From contig NZ_JBQEKA010000004.1 of the NCBI RefSeq assembly GCF_052103615.1, forward strand, positions 43,916 through 107,915: a stretch of 64,000 nt of DNA. Reading direction: 5' to 3'. Positions 18,037 to 26,432 of this stretch are shown piece by piece. The notes under the pieces were generated by a model. That model was not told where the DNA came from. It did not search any database and saw only the letters and a list, made by a program, of their open reading frames with translations. The stretch is from Kerstersia sp052103615. Its GTDB lineage: Bacteria > Pseudomonadota > Gammaproteobacteria > Burkholderiales > Burkholderiaceae_B. The translations under genes were made by a program, and so were the position numbers. Positions within the stretch are counted from its first letter, which is position 1, and the number at the start of each line of letters is the position of its first letter.

Positions 18037-19111
18037 TTCGCGCATGAACAAATATGTTCATGCACTGAAGGCACAAGGTGATCATGTCAGCTTCATCGGC
18101 TGGGATCGAGGGCAGACGCAAGCGCCCCCTTCGGCTGACGATATCCATCTGTACAAGAAAACCGCCACGTTAGGCGCGCGCTGGCGCAACCTGCTGGCCC
18201 TGGCTGGCTGGAATCTCTTTGTCGTCCGTACACTGTTCCGCTTACGCCGCCAGATATCGGCCGTGCATGCCGTTGATCTGGATAGCGCCCTGGCTGCATG
18301 GTTTTTCTGCCGCCTGTGCCGCAAGCCGTTCGTCTTCGATATCTACGATCATTACGCCGACACGCGTGCCATTAGCGGGCCGGCACGTGCGGTTTTCAAT
18401 GGCATAGAGCGTTTCCTGGCGCGCCATGCAGACCTGACGCTGCTGGCCGATGAATCACGCTATGAGCAGCATGAGCTCTCGCCAGCCGAACACATTATGG
18501 TCGTAGAAAATGTGCCAGCCAGCCCCCTACAAGCGCAGCCCATCGACACGCAAGAACCTGGCCCGATTCGCATCGGCTATCTCGGCGTTCTGGAACCCCG
18601 GCACCGGGGACTGGAAAACCTGCTGGAAGCCTGTGCGGGCCAACCCGGCGTCACCCTGCATTTTGGTGGCTATGGCCCGCTTTCCGAACGGATTGAGGCT
18701 GCCGCGCGCCAACATGACAATATCGTTGTGCACGGCCCGCTCAGCCACGAAGCAGGTTTGAATATGTTGGCAAACATGCATTGCACGGTCGGTTTTTATC
18801 ATTTGAGCATGCCCAACCACCGCTATGCCGCCCCGAATAAATACTATGAGCATCTGTTGCTCGGCCGCCCCCTGCTAAGCACCCGCGGGACTCCGCCAGG
18901 CACACGCGTGGAGCAGGAACAAACCGGTTGGGCGCTAGACGAAACAGTGGATGCCATTCGCGATTGGCTGGCCCACGCCACGAAAGCAGAACTGGCCGAA
19001 CGCGGCGCCCGCGCCCGGAGCCTCTGGGAAAAAAATTATCAGCATTACGCCGAAGAGGTCTATTCCCGGCAATATCGCCAACGACTGGAGACGCTGACTC
19101 GACATGACTAA
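17996..19111 (+). CDS. Glycosyltransferase, GT4-like (GT-B fold)
   Basis: 371 residues. The N-terminal half begins MHITFVRAF and contains the acceptor-side DIYDHYADTRAISGPA; the C-terminal half has IGYLGVLEPRHRGLENLLEAC, the nucleotide-binding FGGYGPL, and NKYYEHLLLGRPLLSTRGTPPG in place of the usual EX7E stretch. It is cytosolic or membrane-associated, adding a sugar to the lipid-linked repeat unit. The start at 17996 lies inside the end of the preceding gene (41-base overlap), showing tight coupling. Sugar specificity is not predictable. Confidence 0.85.
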   Translation: MHITFVRAFLPQLDSRMNKYVHALKAQGDHVSFIGWDRGQTQAPPSADDIHLYKKTATLGARWRNLLALAGWNLFVVRTLFRLRRQISAVHAVDLDSALAAWFFCRLCRKPFVFDIYDHYADTRAISGPARAVFNGIERFLARHADLTLLADESRYEQHELSPAEHIMVVENVPASPLQAQPIDTQEPGPIRIGYLGVLEPRHRGLENLLEACAGQPGVTLHFGGYGPLSERIEAAARQHDNIVVHGPLSHEAGLNMLANMHCTVGFYHLSMPNHRYAAPNKYYEHLLLGRPLLSTRGTPPGTRVEQEQTGWALDETVDAIRDWLAHATKAELAERGARARSLWEKNYQHYAEEVYSRQYRQRLETLTRHD

Positions 19112-19883
19112 CCCCCCCCTGGTCTCCATCGTCATGCCGGCATACAACGCGGCCAGCACTCTTGCTGCGTCCGTTGATTCCGCGCTGGCGCAAACCTGGG
19201 AACACTGGGAATTGCTGCTGGTCGTGGATGCGGCAACCGACAACACCCTGGCCATTGCTGAAAGCTATGCCGCGCGCGATGAGCGCATCCGCGTGTTCGG
19301 CTGCAGCACCAATCAGGGCGTCGCCCAAGCGCGCAACGTGGCGCTGGATCACGCCCGGGGCGATTATCTGGCATTTCTGGATAGTGATGATCTCTGGATG
19401 CCGGAAAAACTCGCTGAGCAAGTCACGTTCATGGAACGCGAGGGCGTCGAGCTATGTTACGCCGCCTACCAGCGCTTCAATGAAGGTGGCCCTTTGAATA
19501 TCGTTGTGCCGCCAGAACACGTCACTTATGAGCAACTGCTGCAAAGCAATGTGATTGCGAATTTGACCGGTATCGTCAAACGCCAGCGTGTTCTTGATCT
19601 GCGTTTCAAAAGCATCGGGCATGAGGATTATCTGTTTTGGCTCTCGGCGCTGCAACGCATCCCGCATGCCCGCCGTTTGCCTTTGACTCACCCGATGGCC
19701 CGTTACCGGGTGCAGCCTGAATCACGCTCTTCCAAGAAATTGCGCAACCTTCAATGGCAATGGCATATTTACCGCCATGAGCTTGGCCTGCCCGCCATCA
19801 AGAGCGCAGCGCTCATGGCGCATTACATTGTCAAAGCCTTGCGCAAACGCTCCGCGCCTCCCATTTTGCGTACGCCCCACTGA
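19104..19883 (+). CDS. Glycosyltransferase family 2
   Basis: 259 residues with a GT-A fold. PPLVSIVMPAYNAASTLAASVDSALAQTWEHWELLLVVD is the classical GT2 N-terminus, and the metal-binding motif is LDSDD (YLAFLDSDDLWMPEKL). NQGVAQARNVALDHARGDY is also typical. No membrane helix. It overlaps the previous glycosyltransferase gene by 8 bases and is followed 3 bases later by the flippase gene, so it is within the same operon and builds the same repeat unit. Confidence 0.92.
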   Translation: MTNPPLVSIVMPAYNAASTLAASVDSALAQTWEHWELLLVVDAATDNTLAIAESYAARDERIRVFGCSTNQGVAQARNVALDHARGDYLAFLDSDDLWMPEKLAEQVTFMEREGVELCYAAYQRFNEGGPLNIVVPPEHVTYEQLLQSNVIANLTGIVKRQRVLDLRFKSIGHEDYLFWLSALQRIPHARRLPLTHPMARYRVQPESRSSKKLRNLQWQWHIYRHELGLPAIKSAALMAHYIVKALRKRSAPPILRTPH

Positions 19884-19886
19884 CTC

Positions 19887-21161
19887 ATGATGACAGGTCT
19901 ATCAGCCCGCTTGCGCCGGCTAGCGGCGCGCCGAGAATTATCCAGTCTGATCTGGCTGGTGTCGGAAAAAGTGCTGCAGCTCGCGTTTTCCGCCATATCG
20001 GTAGGCCTGATTGCCCGCACGCTGGGCGTTCACGCTTTTGGCGAGTTTCAGTACGCGCTCGCCCTGCTGTTTGTTTTTTCTGCCATTGGCTTGATGGCCG
20101 GTTCTGAAACGGTCGCCCCGCAATTAGCCGCCAGTGACGATCCGGCCAGCCGCAGACGTTTGCTGGGCTCAGTCTTTGCCCTGCGGCTCTCGGTGGGGCT
20201 GCTGGCCTGCCTCGCCATGCTGGCCTGGGCATTTTTTTGCGAACCGGGCCCGCGCCAGCCCTTGTTGTTCATTCTCGCAGCCTCCCTCCTGGTCGCCGAG
20301 CCATTCAATACCCTGCGTTTAATCAGGGAAGTCAGTCAACATACCCGTGTCATTACAACGGTGCGGTTGCTGATTTCCTGCCTCAAATTGCTGTGCATCG
20401 CTGCGCTGTATTTTCTGGATGCGGGGGTCATTGGATTCATCGCCGTCTATAGCGCCGAGTACTTCATCATTGCCGCCTGCTATCTTTATGCGATTCGCGA
20501 TGATGGCCCGCCATGGTTATGGCAGGCATCGCGGCACTGCATGGGCTGGCTGCTAAGCAAAGGCTTCGTCGTCTGGATCGGCGTCCTCGCCTTGATCATC
20601 ATTCAGCGCCTGGATCGGATCGTATTGGAAACCCGTCTTTCCGCCACCTTGTACGGACAATATACGGCTGCGTTCGGACTATTGGACAGCGGCTGGTTTT
20701 TCGGCCCTGTCGCCATCGCAGCCCTGGCGCCTTCTCTGGTCTATCGCCGCCACTCGGCCACAGGCAAGGCCTCGCCCCTGTTCGTGCCAGCGCTTGTCCT
20801 GCTCAGCCTGGCGCTCACTGCCGGCATAGGCCTTTTCGCGCCCTTGTTCATTCCGCTGATTTACGGCAATGCTTTCGATCCAGCCATCAGCATCATCCGC
20901 CTTGGAGCGCTCATTCTGATTCCCGGATTCGCCGCGCTCAGCCTGGATGCCATCCTGATCCGCAGCGGGCTGCACTATGCCGTCACCCTGAAATGGGTGA
21001 CGGGCCTGATCGTCACTGCACTGCTGTTGCTTCCCGATCTGCATCTTTCCTGGCAGCAAGGCCCACTGGCGGTGGGTTCAGGCTATGCCGTCAGTTTCCT
21101 GGTCGGCGCAGCGCTGCTTTACCGCTTGCGTCAGCCTTCGAAAAAGAGGGTTCAGGCATGA
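19887..21161 (+). CDS. Oligosaccharide flippase (Wzx-like)
   Basis: 424 residues, 12-14 hydrophobic helices of the MATE/MOP superfamily polysaccharide branch. Typical start LIWLVSEKVLQLAFSAISVGLIARTLGVHAFGEFQYALALL, followed by alternating helices and short polar loops such as RLDRIVLETRLSATLYGQYTAAF. It should turn the undecaprenyl-linked repeat unit across the inner membrane. The double Met at the start leaves 19887 or 19890 open. The stop overlaps the next start (ATGA). Confidence 0.9.
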   Translation: MMTGLSARLRRLAARRELSSLIWLVSEKVLQLAFSAISVGLIARTLGVHAFGEFQYALALLFVFSAIGLMAGSETVAPQLAASDDPASRRRLLGSVFALRLSVGLLACLAMLAWAFFCEPGPRQPLLFILAASLLVAEPFNTLRLIREVSQHTRVITTVRLLISCLKLLCIAALYFLDAGVIGFIAVYSAEYFIIAACYLYAIRDDGPPWLWQASRHCMGWLLSKGFVVWIGVLALIIIQRLDRIVLETRLSATLYGQYTAAFGLLDSGWFFGPVAIAALAPSLVYRRHSATGKASPLFVPALVLLSLALTAGIGLFAPLFIPLIYGNAFDPAISIIRLGALILIPGFAALSLDAILIRSGLHYAVTLKWVTGLIVTALLLLPDLHLSWQQGPLAVGSGYAVSFLVGAALLYRLRQPSKKRVQA

Positions 21162-22270
21162 AAATCGTCCAGCTCTACGACAGCTATGTCACCAAAGGCG
21201 GGGTCGAGCGTGTTCTGGCGCTCTTGCTCAACGGCTGGACCGAACAAGGGCACGAAACGTCGCTCTTGGTGCGAGAAGGCCAGGTTTCGGATGTTTATCC
21301 GCTGGATGACCGTGTCCAGCGCTTCAGCCTGCAACACGCGCTGCAACCGCAACGGATGCAGCGCCTCGTGAACTATGCGCGCGACATCCCTGCCCTGCGG
21401 CGGCATGCCGCCATCCGCCAGGCCGACATTCTGATCGCCAACGGGCCATGGTGCGCGCTGCTCGCGGTGCTGGCCCTCAAAGTCATCCCTTCTCGCCAGC
21501 CGACACCATCACTCATTGTGTGCGATCACAATAATCCCGCTGCTTTTGGCAAACTGACCCAGGCTGCCGGGCGCCTGCTCTATCGCCATGCCGACTGCAT
21601 CCTGTCCCTCACACAGACCCAGGCTATGCAGTACCAGGCGATCAGTCAGCGCATTACCGTGATCCCAAATCCGGTTTCCCTGCCGGCGCCAAGCCCAGCT
21701 TCCTGCATCCCGGACAATCAAGTACTGGCCGTCGGCAGACTGGCGCATCAAAAAGGCTTCGACGATTTGCTCAAGGCATGGGCGCAGGTTATCGCGCAAC
21801 GCCCGGATGCCCATCTCACCATCATCGGCGAAGGCCCCGACCAGGCCGCCCTGCAAACTCAGGCCCGGTCCTTGTCGCTGACCCAGCATGTCAGCTGGCT
21901 GCCTTTTACCGACCGGATTTTCGAACACTATCAGCAATCGACCTTGCTGGCGGTCAGTTCGCGTTACGAAGGCCAGGGCCTGGTGTTGCTGGAAGCCCAG
22001 ACCTACGGTCTGCCCATTGTTTCGTTCGACTGTGATTTCGGCCCGCGAGAAGTCATCAACAATCATCTGGATGGCATTTTGTGCGAACCCGCCAATCCTG
22101 ATGCCCTGGCAGCGGCCTTGCTGGATCTTTTGAATGACCCTGCGCGCTGCGCAGCCATGAGACACAATGCAAGAAAAGCTGCCGAAAAATACGCGCTGCC
22201 TGATGTTCTTGCCAAGTGGAACCAGCTCTTCCAGCAACTCACACGCCCGCCCAAGATGCGATCCACCTAA
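21158..22270 (+). CDS. Glycosyltransferase family 4
   Basis: 370 residues, GT-B fold. The N-terminal KGGVERVLALLLNGW is the common GT4 acceptor loop; the C-terminal half has VIPNPV, AVGRLAHQKGFDDLLKAWAQV, LTIIGEGPDQAAL, and the EX7E motif region SSRYEGQGLVLLEAQTYGLPIVSFDCDFGPREV. It starts in the ATGA overlap with the flippase gene. The sequence resembles amylovoran/WsaF-like EPS transferases of the FGPREII type. The exact linkage cannot be told. Confidence 0.92.
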   Translation: MKIVQLYDSYVTKGGVERVLALLLNGWTEQGHETSLLVREGQVSDVYPLDDRVQRFSLQHALQPQRMQRLVNYARDIPALRRHAAIRQADILIANGPWCALLAVLALKVIPSRQPTPSLIVCDHNNPAAFGKLTQAAGRLLYRHADCILSLTQTQAMQYQAISQRITVIPNPVSLPAPSPASCIPDNQVLAVGRLAHQKGFDDLLKAWAQVIAQRPDAHLTIIGEGPDQAALQTQARSLSLTQHVSWLPFTDRIFEHYQQSTLLAVSSRYEGQGLVLLEAQTYGLPIVSFDCDFGPREVINNHLDGILCEPANPDALAAALLDLLNDPARCAAMRHNARKAAEKYALPDVLAKWNQLFQQLTRPPKMRST

Positions 22271-22381
22271 TATTACTTAGTCATTGATTGCTTCACTATT
22301 CCTATCGAACAGTTCAATACGCCGTCCCATGACATTATGAACTGCTGAGAGACCTACGAATTCGCTAACACATTACCTCTC

Positions 22382-23653
22382 ATGAGCTCAGCCCGCCATC
22401 GTCGCCATAAGCGCCTGCACGAACAGATTCTGTTATCCCGCGGATTTTCCATACTGATCGGCTGGCTATTGGCTGTTCTATTGCCATTCGTAGTGTTCTG
22501 GTCCTGGCAGACTCTGCTGCAGCCCGATAAAGGTCAATTGACTGCCCTTATTGTCACGACCCTTGCCTATGCCTCCAGCCATCTGCTCAGCCTGCGCTTG
22601 CGGGCGGCTTACCCTGGCGGCCGCTCGGCAGCCTTCATTGCGCCCCAGGTGCTGATCCTTTACGGCCTCTTCGCGCTCTGTACTTTCATGCTGCAACTCC
22701 AGGTTTCGCGCTATCTGCTGATTGCCAGCGGCGCCTGCGCCATCCTGTGGCTGTACCTCGAATACACGCTGACCTATAAATCCATGTCCCTGAAACTGGC
22801 AGTCGTCCCGGGAGGCCGCTACACCAGCGAAATCCTGGCCATGGATGACATCAAGGCCATTCCACTGACTGTCCTCAAACTGGACCACCGCTATGACGGC
22901 GTCGTCGCCGACTTCCACCAGACCGACGATGCCACCCAGCGCTTCCTGACCCAATGCGCCTTGAACCGCACGGCCGTCTATGATGCGCGGCAAATATACG
23001 AATCCCTTTCCGGCCGCGTGGAAATCCATCGCATGTCTGAAAACAACATGGGTTCATTGCTGCCTTCCCCCATTTACGAACGCATCAAATTGGTCATCGA
23101 CATTCTGGTCGTACTGGCGACCTTACCTATCGTTCTGCTTGTCGGCCTGATCACTGCCATTCTTATCAAACTTGAAAGTCCCGGCCCGGTCATATACAGC
23201 CAGACCCGAATTGGACAAGGCAATAAACCTTTTACCATCTACAAATTCCGCAGCATGCGATTTGACCGTGCCGCCCCGGAACAATTTGCCGATGAGGACG
23301 ATCCCCGCATTACACGCATCGGCCGGGTCATTCGTAAACTCCGTATCGACGAACTGCCGCAGTTTTTCAATATACTTAAAGGGGATATGAGCCTGATTGG
23401 CCCGCGCCCCGAACAGCCCACCTTCGTCAAACAGTACGAGGAAATCATTCCGTTTTATAGCTACCGGCATATCGTCAAACCCGGAATCAGCGGCTGGGCA
23501 CAAGTCAGGCAAGGCTACACAGCCAGCACGGATGAAACACAAATAAAAATCCAGCATGATTTTTATTACATCAAAAACTGTTCATTGACCCTGGACCTGA
23601 TGATCGCGATCCTCACGGTCAGGATTATGCTGACAGGCTTCGGCGCCCGTTAA
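22382..23653 (+). CDS. Polyprenyl-phosphate sugar phosphotransferase (initiating)
   Basis: 423 residues. The N-terminal half holds about four membrane helices and a soluble linker; the C-terminal half (from about 225) is the bacterial sugar transferase domain: YERIKLVIDILVVLATLPIVL re-entrant helix, KLESPGPVIYSQTRIGQ, YKFRSMR, the catalytic DE pair in RIDELPQFFNILKGDMSLIGPRPE, and GISGWAQVRQGY. It loads the first sugar-phosphate on undecaprenyl phosphate (WbaP/WcaJ/PssY class). A 111-base gap with an imperfect CAGTTCA/TGAACTG repeat separates it from the preceding glycosyltransferase, so it may have its own promoter. Confidence 0.92.
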   Translation: MSSARHRRHKRLHEQILLSRGFSILIGWLLAVLLPFVVFWSWQTLLQPDKGQLTALIVTTLAYASSHLLSLRLRAAYPGGRSAAFIAPQVLILYGLFALCTFMLQLQVSRYLLIASGACAILWLYLEYTLTYKSMSLKLAVVPGGRYTSEILAMDDIKAIPLTVLKLDHRYDGVVADFHQTDDATQRFLTQCALNRTAVYDARQIYESLSGRVEIHRMSENNMGSLLPSPIYERIKLVIDILVVLATLPIVLLVGLITAILIKLESPGPVIYSQTRIGQGNKPFTIYKFRSMRFDRAAPEQFADEDDPRITRIGRVIRKLRIDELPQFFNILKGDMSLIGPRPEQPTFVKQYEEIIPFYSYRHIVKPGISGWAQVRQGYTASTDETQIKIQHDFYYIKNCSLTLDLMIAILTVRIMLTGFGAR

Positions 23654-23673
23654 GACTATTCCGCATCTGACGC

Positions 23674-23712
23674 CGATAACGATTGATTATTTTTAAAAAT
23701 CAATCGTTATCG
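23674..23712. repeat. Perfect 15-base inverted repeat after sugar transferase gene
   Basis: CGATAACGATTGATT (23674-23688) and its exact complement AATCAATCGTTATCG (23698-23712) are separated by 9 bases. It lies 20 bases after the stop codon. It could end transcription, but no T-run follows on the plus strand (TCAAAAAACCC follows), so a protein-binding site or a rho/processing hairpin is equally possible. Confidence 0.7.
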
Positions 23713-23865
23713 TCAAAAAACCCGGCTTTTCTCGAAAATAAAGGCTATTTGAAGCCATCTGTCATAAGTAGCGCCTGCGCGACGGAGGCGTACATAGAGA
23801 AATCTATCCAGCTATGCCACAATCCTTGTTGATACACATAAGTCTCAACTAAATGCGCTCCTTGG

Positions 23866-25614
23866 ATGGCTTTCATGACAGACACCCCGCTATCGCAAGA
23901 ACTGCACGACGCCGCAGCTCAACTCGACCAATCCTCCTATGCTGCCCTCGCCCGCATGACGGGAGGGTTGTCTCCTGCGTCGATGCTGCTGGCGGCTTAT
24001 GACTGGGGCTTGCACCTGGCCATGTCGCCAGGCAAGCAGCTCAGCCTGGGCGTGCTCGCGGCGCGGCAGTATTCCGACCTGCTCTGCACCCTGCCCCAGA
24101 TGACTGGCGCCTGCGAGATTCAGTCCATTCCCCAGGACCGCCGGTTTTCTGCCGACGCCTGGCAACAGTGGCCCTACTCGTTCTGGCAGAAGCTGTTCCT
24201 GGCGCAACAGCAATGGTGGCAGGAAGCCACCACCGGCATACGCGGGGTCAGCAAGCACCATGAGAACGTCATCGCCTTTGCCGCGCGCCAATGGCTGGAT
24301 GTATTTTCCCCCGGCAATCAGTGGCTGACCAACCCGGTGGTGCAACAGCAGACCCGCGAACAGGGCGGCGCCAATCTGTATCGCGGCATGATGCATTTGC
24401 TCGATGATATCGCCCGCCTGCGTAGCGATGAAGCGCCGGAAGGCGCGGAGAACTACATTCCCGGCAAGCAAGTGGCCGCGACGCCCGGCAAGGTGGTGCT
24501 GCGCAATCAGCTGATGGAGCTGATCCAGTATTCGCCCGCGACGCCCAAGGTATATGCCGAGCCGGTGCTGATCGTGCCCGCCTGGATCATGAAGTACTAC
24601 ATCCTGGATTTGTCGCCCGACAATTCGCTGATCAAGTACCTGGTCGATCAAGGCCATACCGTTTTCTGCGTTTCCTGGAAGAACCCCGGCACCGCCGAGC
24701 GCGATCTCGGCATGGACGATTACCTGCAAAGCGGTGTGTTTGCCGCCTTGACGGCGGTCAATGCCATTGTTCCCCAGCAGCGCGTCCATGCCGTCGGCTA
24801 TTGCTTGGGCGGCACCTTGCTGGCGATTGCCGCGGCCGCCATGGCGCGCGACCAGGACGAGCGCCTGGCCAGCTTGACCCTGTTCGCCGCTCAGACCGAT
24901 TTCAGTGAACCCGGCGAATTGAGCCTCTTCATCGACGAAAGCCAGGTCAATATGCTGGAAGCGCAGATGCGGGAAACCGGTTACCTCAAGGGCAGCCAGA
25001 TGGCTGGCGCCTTCCAGATGCTGCGTTCCTACGATTTGCTGTGGTCCAAGATGGTGAACGACTACTTGCTGGGCGACCGCCGCGGCCTGAATGACCTGAT
25101 GGCCTGGAACGCCGATGCCACGCGCATGCCCGCCCGCATGCACAGCGAGTACCTGCGCCGCCTGTTCCTTGACAATGACCTGGCGCATGGCCGCTATCCG
25201 GTCGGCAAGCGCCCGGTGGCTGTCAGCGATATTTCGCTGCCGATATTCGCCGTCGGCACAATGACCGATCACGTCGCGCCCTGGAAGTCCGTCTATAAGC
25301 TGCACCACCTGACGACGACAGAAATCACATTCGTGCTGACCAGCGGTGGCCACAATGCGGGCATCGTCTCGCCCCCCGGCCATCCCCGCCGCCATTATCA
25401 AATCGCCACGCATGCCCACGACGCGCCTTATCAGTCTCCGGAAGACTGGCAAGCCAGCGCGCCGCGCCAGGAAAGCTCCTGGTGGCCGGCATGGGAGCAA
25501 TGGCTGGCCCAACACTCTGCCCAGACGCAGGTCAAGCCGCCGGCCATGGGCGCGGCCAAGGCCGGTTACCGGCCGCTGGAAGCCGCCCCCGGCCAGTATG
25601 TCCTGGAGAAATAG
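23866..25614 (+). CDS. phaC: Class I poly(3-hydroxybutyrate) synthase
   Basis: 582 residues, usual for class I PhaC. The lipase-like box is G311-Y-C313-L-G with the nucleophile Cys; the catalytic Asp lies in GTMTDHVAPW and the His in SGGHNAGIV. An N-terminal PhaC_N domain is present (QWPYSFWQKLFLAQQQWWQ). It polymerises (R)-3-hydroxybutyryl-CoA at granule surfaces. An ATG at 23875 is an equally possible start, with GGATGG before it. A lone CTGTCAT, one half of a PhoB box, lies at 23759-23765. Only one base separates it from fabI. PhaB is 10.4 kb upstream and PhaA 6 kb downstream. Confidence 0.95.
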   Translation: MAFMTDTPLSQELHDAAAQLDQSSYAALARMTGGLSPASMLLAAYDWGLHLAMSPGKQLSLGVLAARQYSDLLCTLPQMTGACEIQSIPQDRRFSADAWQQWPYSFWQKLFLAQQQWWQEATTGIRGVSKHHENVIAFAARQWLDVFSPGNQWLTNPVVQQQTREQGGANLYRGMMHLLDDIARLRSDEAPEGAENYIPGKQVAATPGKVVLRNQLMELIQYSPATPKVYAEPVLIVPAWIMKYYILDLSPDNSLIKYLVDQGHTVFCVSWKNPGTAERDLGMDDYLQSGVFAALTAVNAIVPQQRVHAVGYCLGGTLLAIAAAAMARDQDERLASLTLFAAQTDFSEPGELSLFIDESQVNMLEAQMRETGYLKGSQMAGAFQMLRSYDLLWSKMVNDYLLGDRRGLNDLMAWNADATRMPARMHSEYLRRLFLDNDLAHGRYPVGKRPVAVSDISLPIFAVGTMTDHVAPWKSVYKLHHLTTTEITFVLTSGGHNAGIVSPPGHPRRHYQIATHAHDAPYQSPEDWQASAPRQESSWWPAWEQWLAQHSAQTQVKPPAMGAAKAGYRPLEAAPGQYVLEK

Positions 25615-25615
25615 C

Positions 25616-26386
25616 ATGCTCTCCAGCCACCTCGCTGGCAAAAAAGGCCTGATTGTCGGAATTGCCAATGACCGCAGTATCGCCTGGGGCGCAGCGCGCG
25701 CCATGCGTGCGGCTGGCGCGGAACTGGCCGTTACCTGGTACTCGGACAAAACCCTGCCGCATGTGGCGCCGCTGTTTGATGAACTAGAAACAGATTTCAG
25801 GCTGCCGCTGGATGTCGGCGATGCCGCGCAACAGCAGGCGCTCTTCGAGGCCGTGCGCGAGCGCTGGGGCCGCCTGGACTTTCTGGTGCATTCCGTGGCT
25901 TTCGCGCCGCGCGACGACCTGCACGGCCGCGTCCTGGACAGTTCCGCCGCCGGTTTTGCGCAAGCCATGGATTTGTCCTGCCATTCCTTCATCCGTCTGG
26001 CCCGCGATGCCGAGCCGCTGATGACACAAGGCGGCAGCCTCATGACGATCAGTTACCTTGGGGCCCAGGCAGTCATGCCCGGCTATGGCATCATGGGCCC
26101 CGTCAAAGCGGCGCTGGAAGCCAGCGTCCGTTATCTGGCCACGGAGCTGGGGCCCCGCGGCATTCGCGTCAATGCCGTCTCTCCGGGTCCGCTGGATACA
26201 CGGGCAGCTTCTGGCATCTCAGGGTTCGATTCTTTGATCAAGGACAGTATGGAGCGCGCGCCGCTGCGGCATACTCTCGGTATCGAAGACGCGGGCGCCC
26301 TTTGCGCATTTCTCGCATCGGACGCAGCGCGCGCCATTTCCGGCAGCACGCTGTTTGTTGATAACGGTTTTCACATTCTTAATTGA
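25616..26386 (+). CDS. fabI: Enoyl-ACP reductase FabI (probable second copy)
   Basis: 256 residues, typical FabI. Nucleotide site GLIVGIANDRSIAWG, catalytic Y147/Y157 and K164 in ISYLGAQAVMPGYGIMGPVKAALE, and NAVSPGPLDTRAASGI. It reduces trans-2-enoyl-ACP with NADH, and relatives in storage-polymer loci may act in a side path. Its ATG is one base after the phaC stop, with GGAGAA inside the phaC end as ribosome site, so it is translated from the same message as phaC. Housekeeping fabI is usually elsewhere in such genomes, which makes this a paralogue by inference. Confidence 0.9.
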   Translation: MLSSHLAGKKGLIVGIANDRSIAWGAARAMRAAGAELAVTWYSDKTLPHVAPLFDELETDFRLPLDVGDAAQQQALFEAVRERWGRLDFLVHSVAFAPRDDLHGRVLDSSAAGFAQAMDLSCHSFIRLARDAEPLMTQGGSLMTISYLGAQAVMPGYGIMGPVKAALEASVRYLATELGPRGIRVNAVSPGPLDTRAASGISGFDSLIKDSMERAPLRHTLGIEDAGALCAFLASDAARAISGSTLFVDNGFHILN

Positions 26387-26432
26387 GCCCCGCCAGGCGC
26401 GGCTCCGGATCAGAACTTTCCAGGCCCTACGT

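Noticed and set aside
23759..23765. PhoB box before phaC
   Set aside because: Only one CTGTCAT half is present; the second half at the right distance (AGCGCCT) does not match, so a Pho box is not claimed.
23890..26043. 717-codon frame opposite phaC and fabI
   Set aside because: Antisense shadow of two well supported genes with low-complexity composition and no motif.
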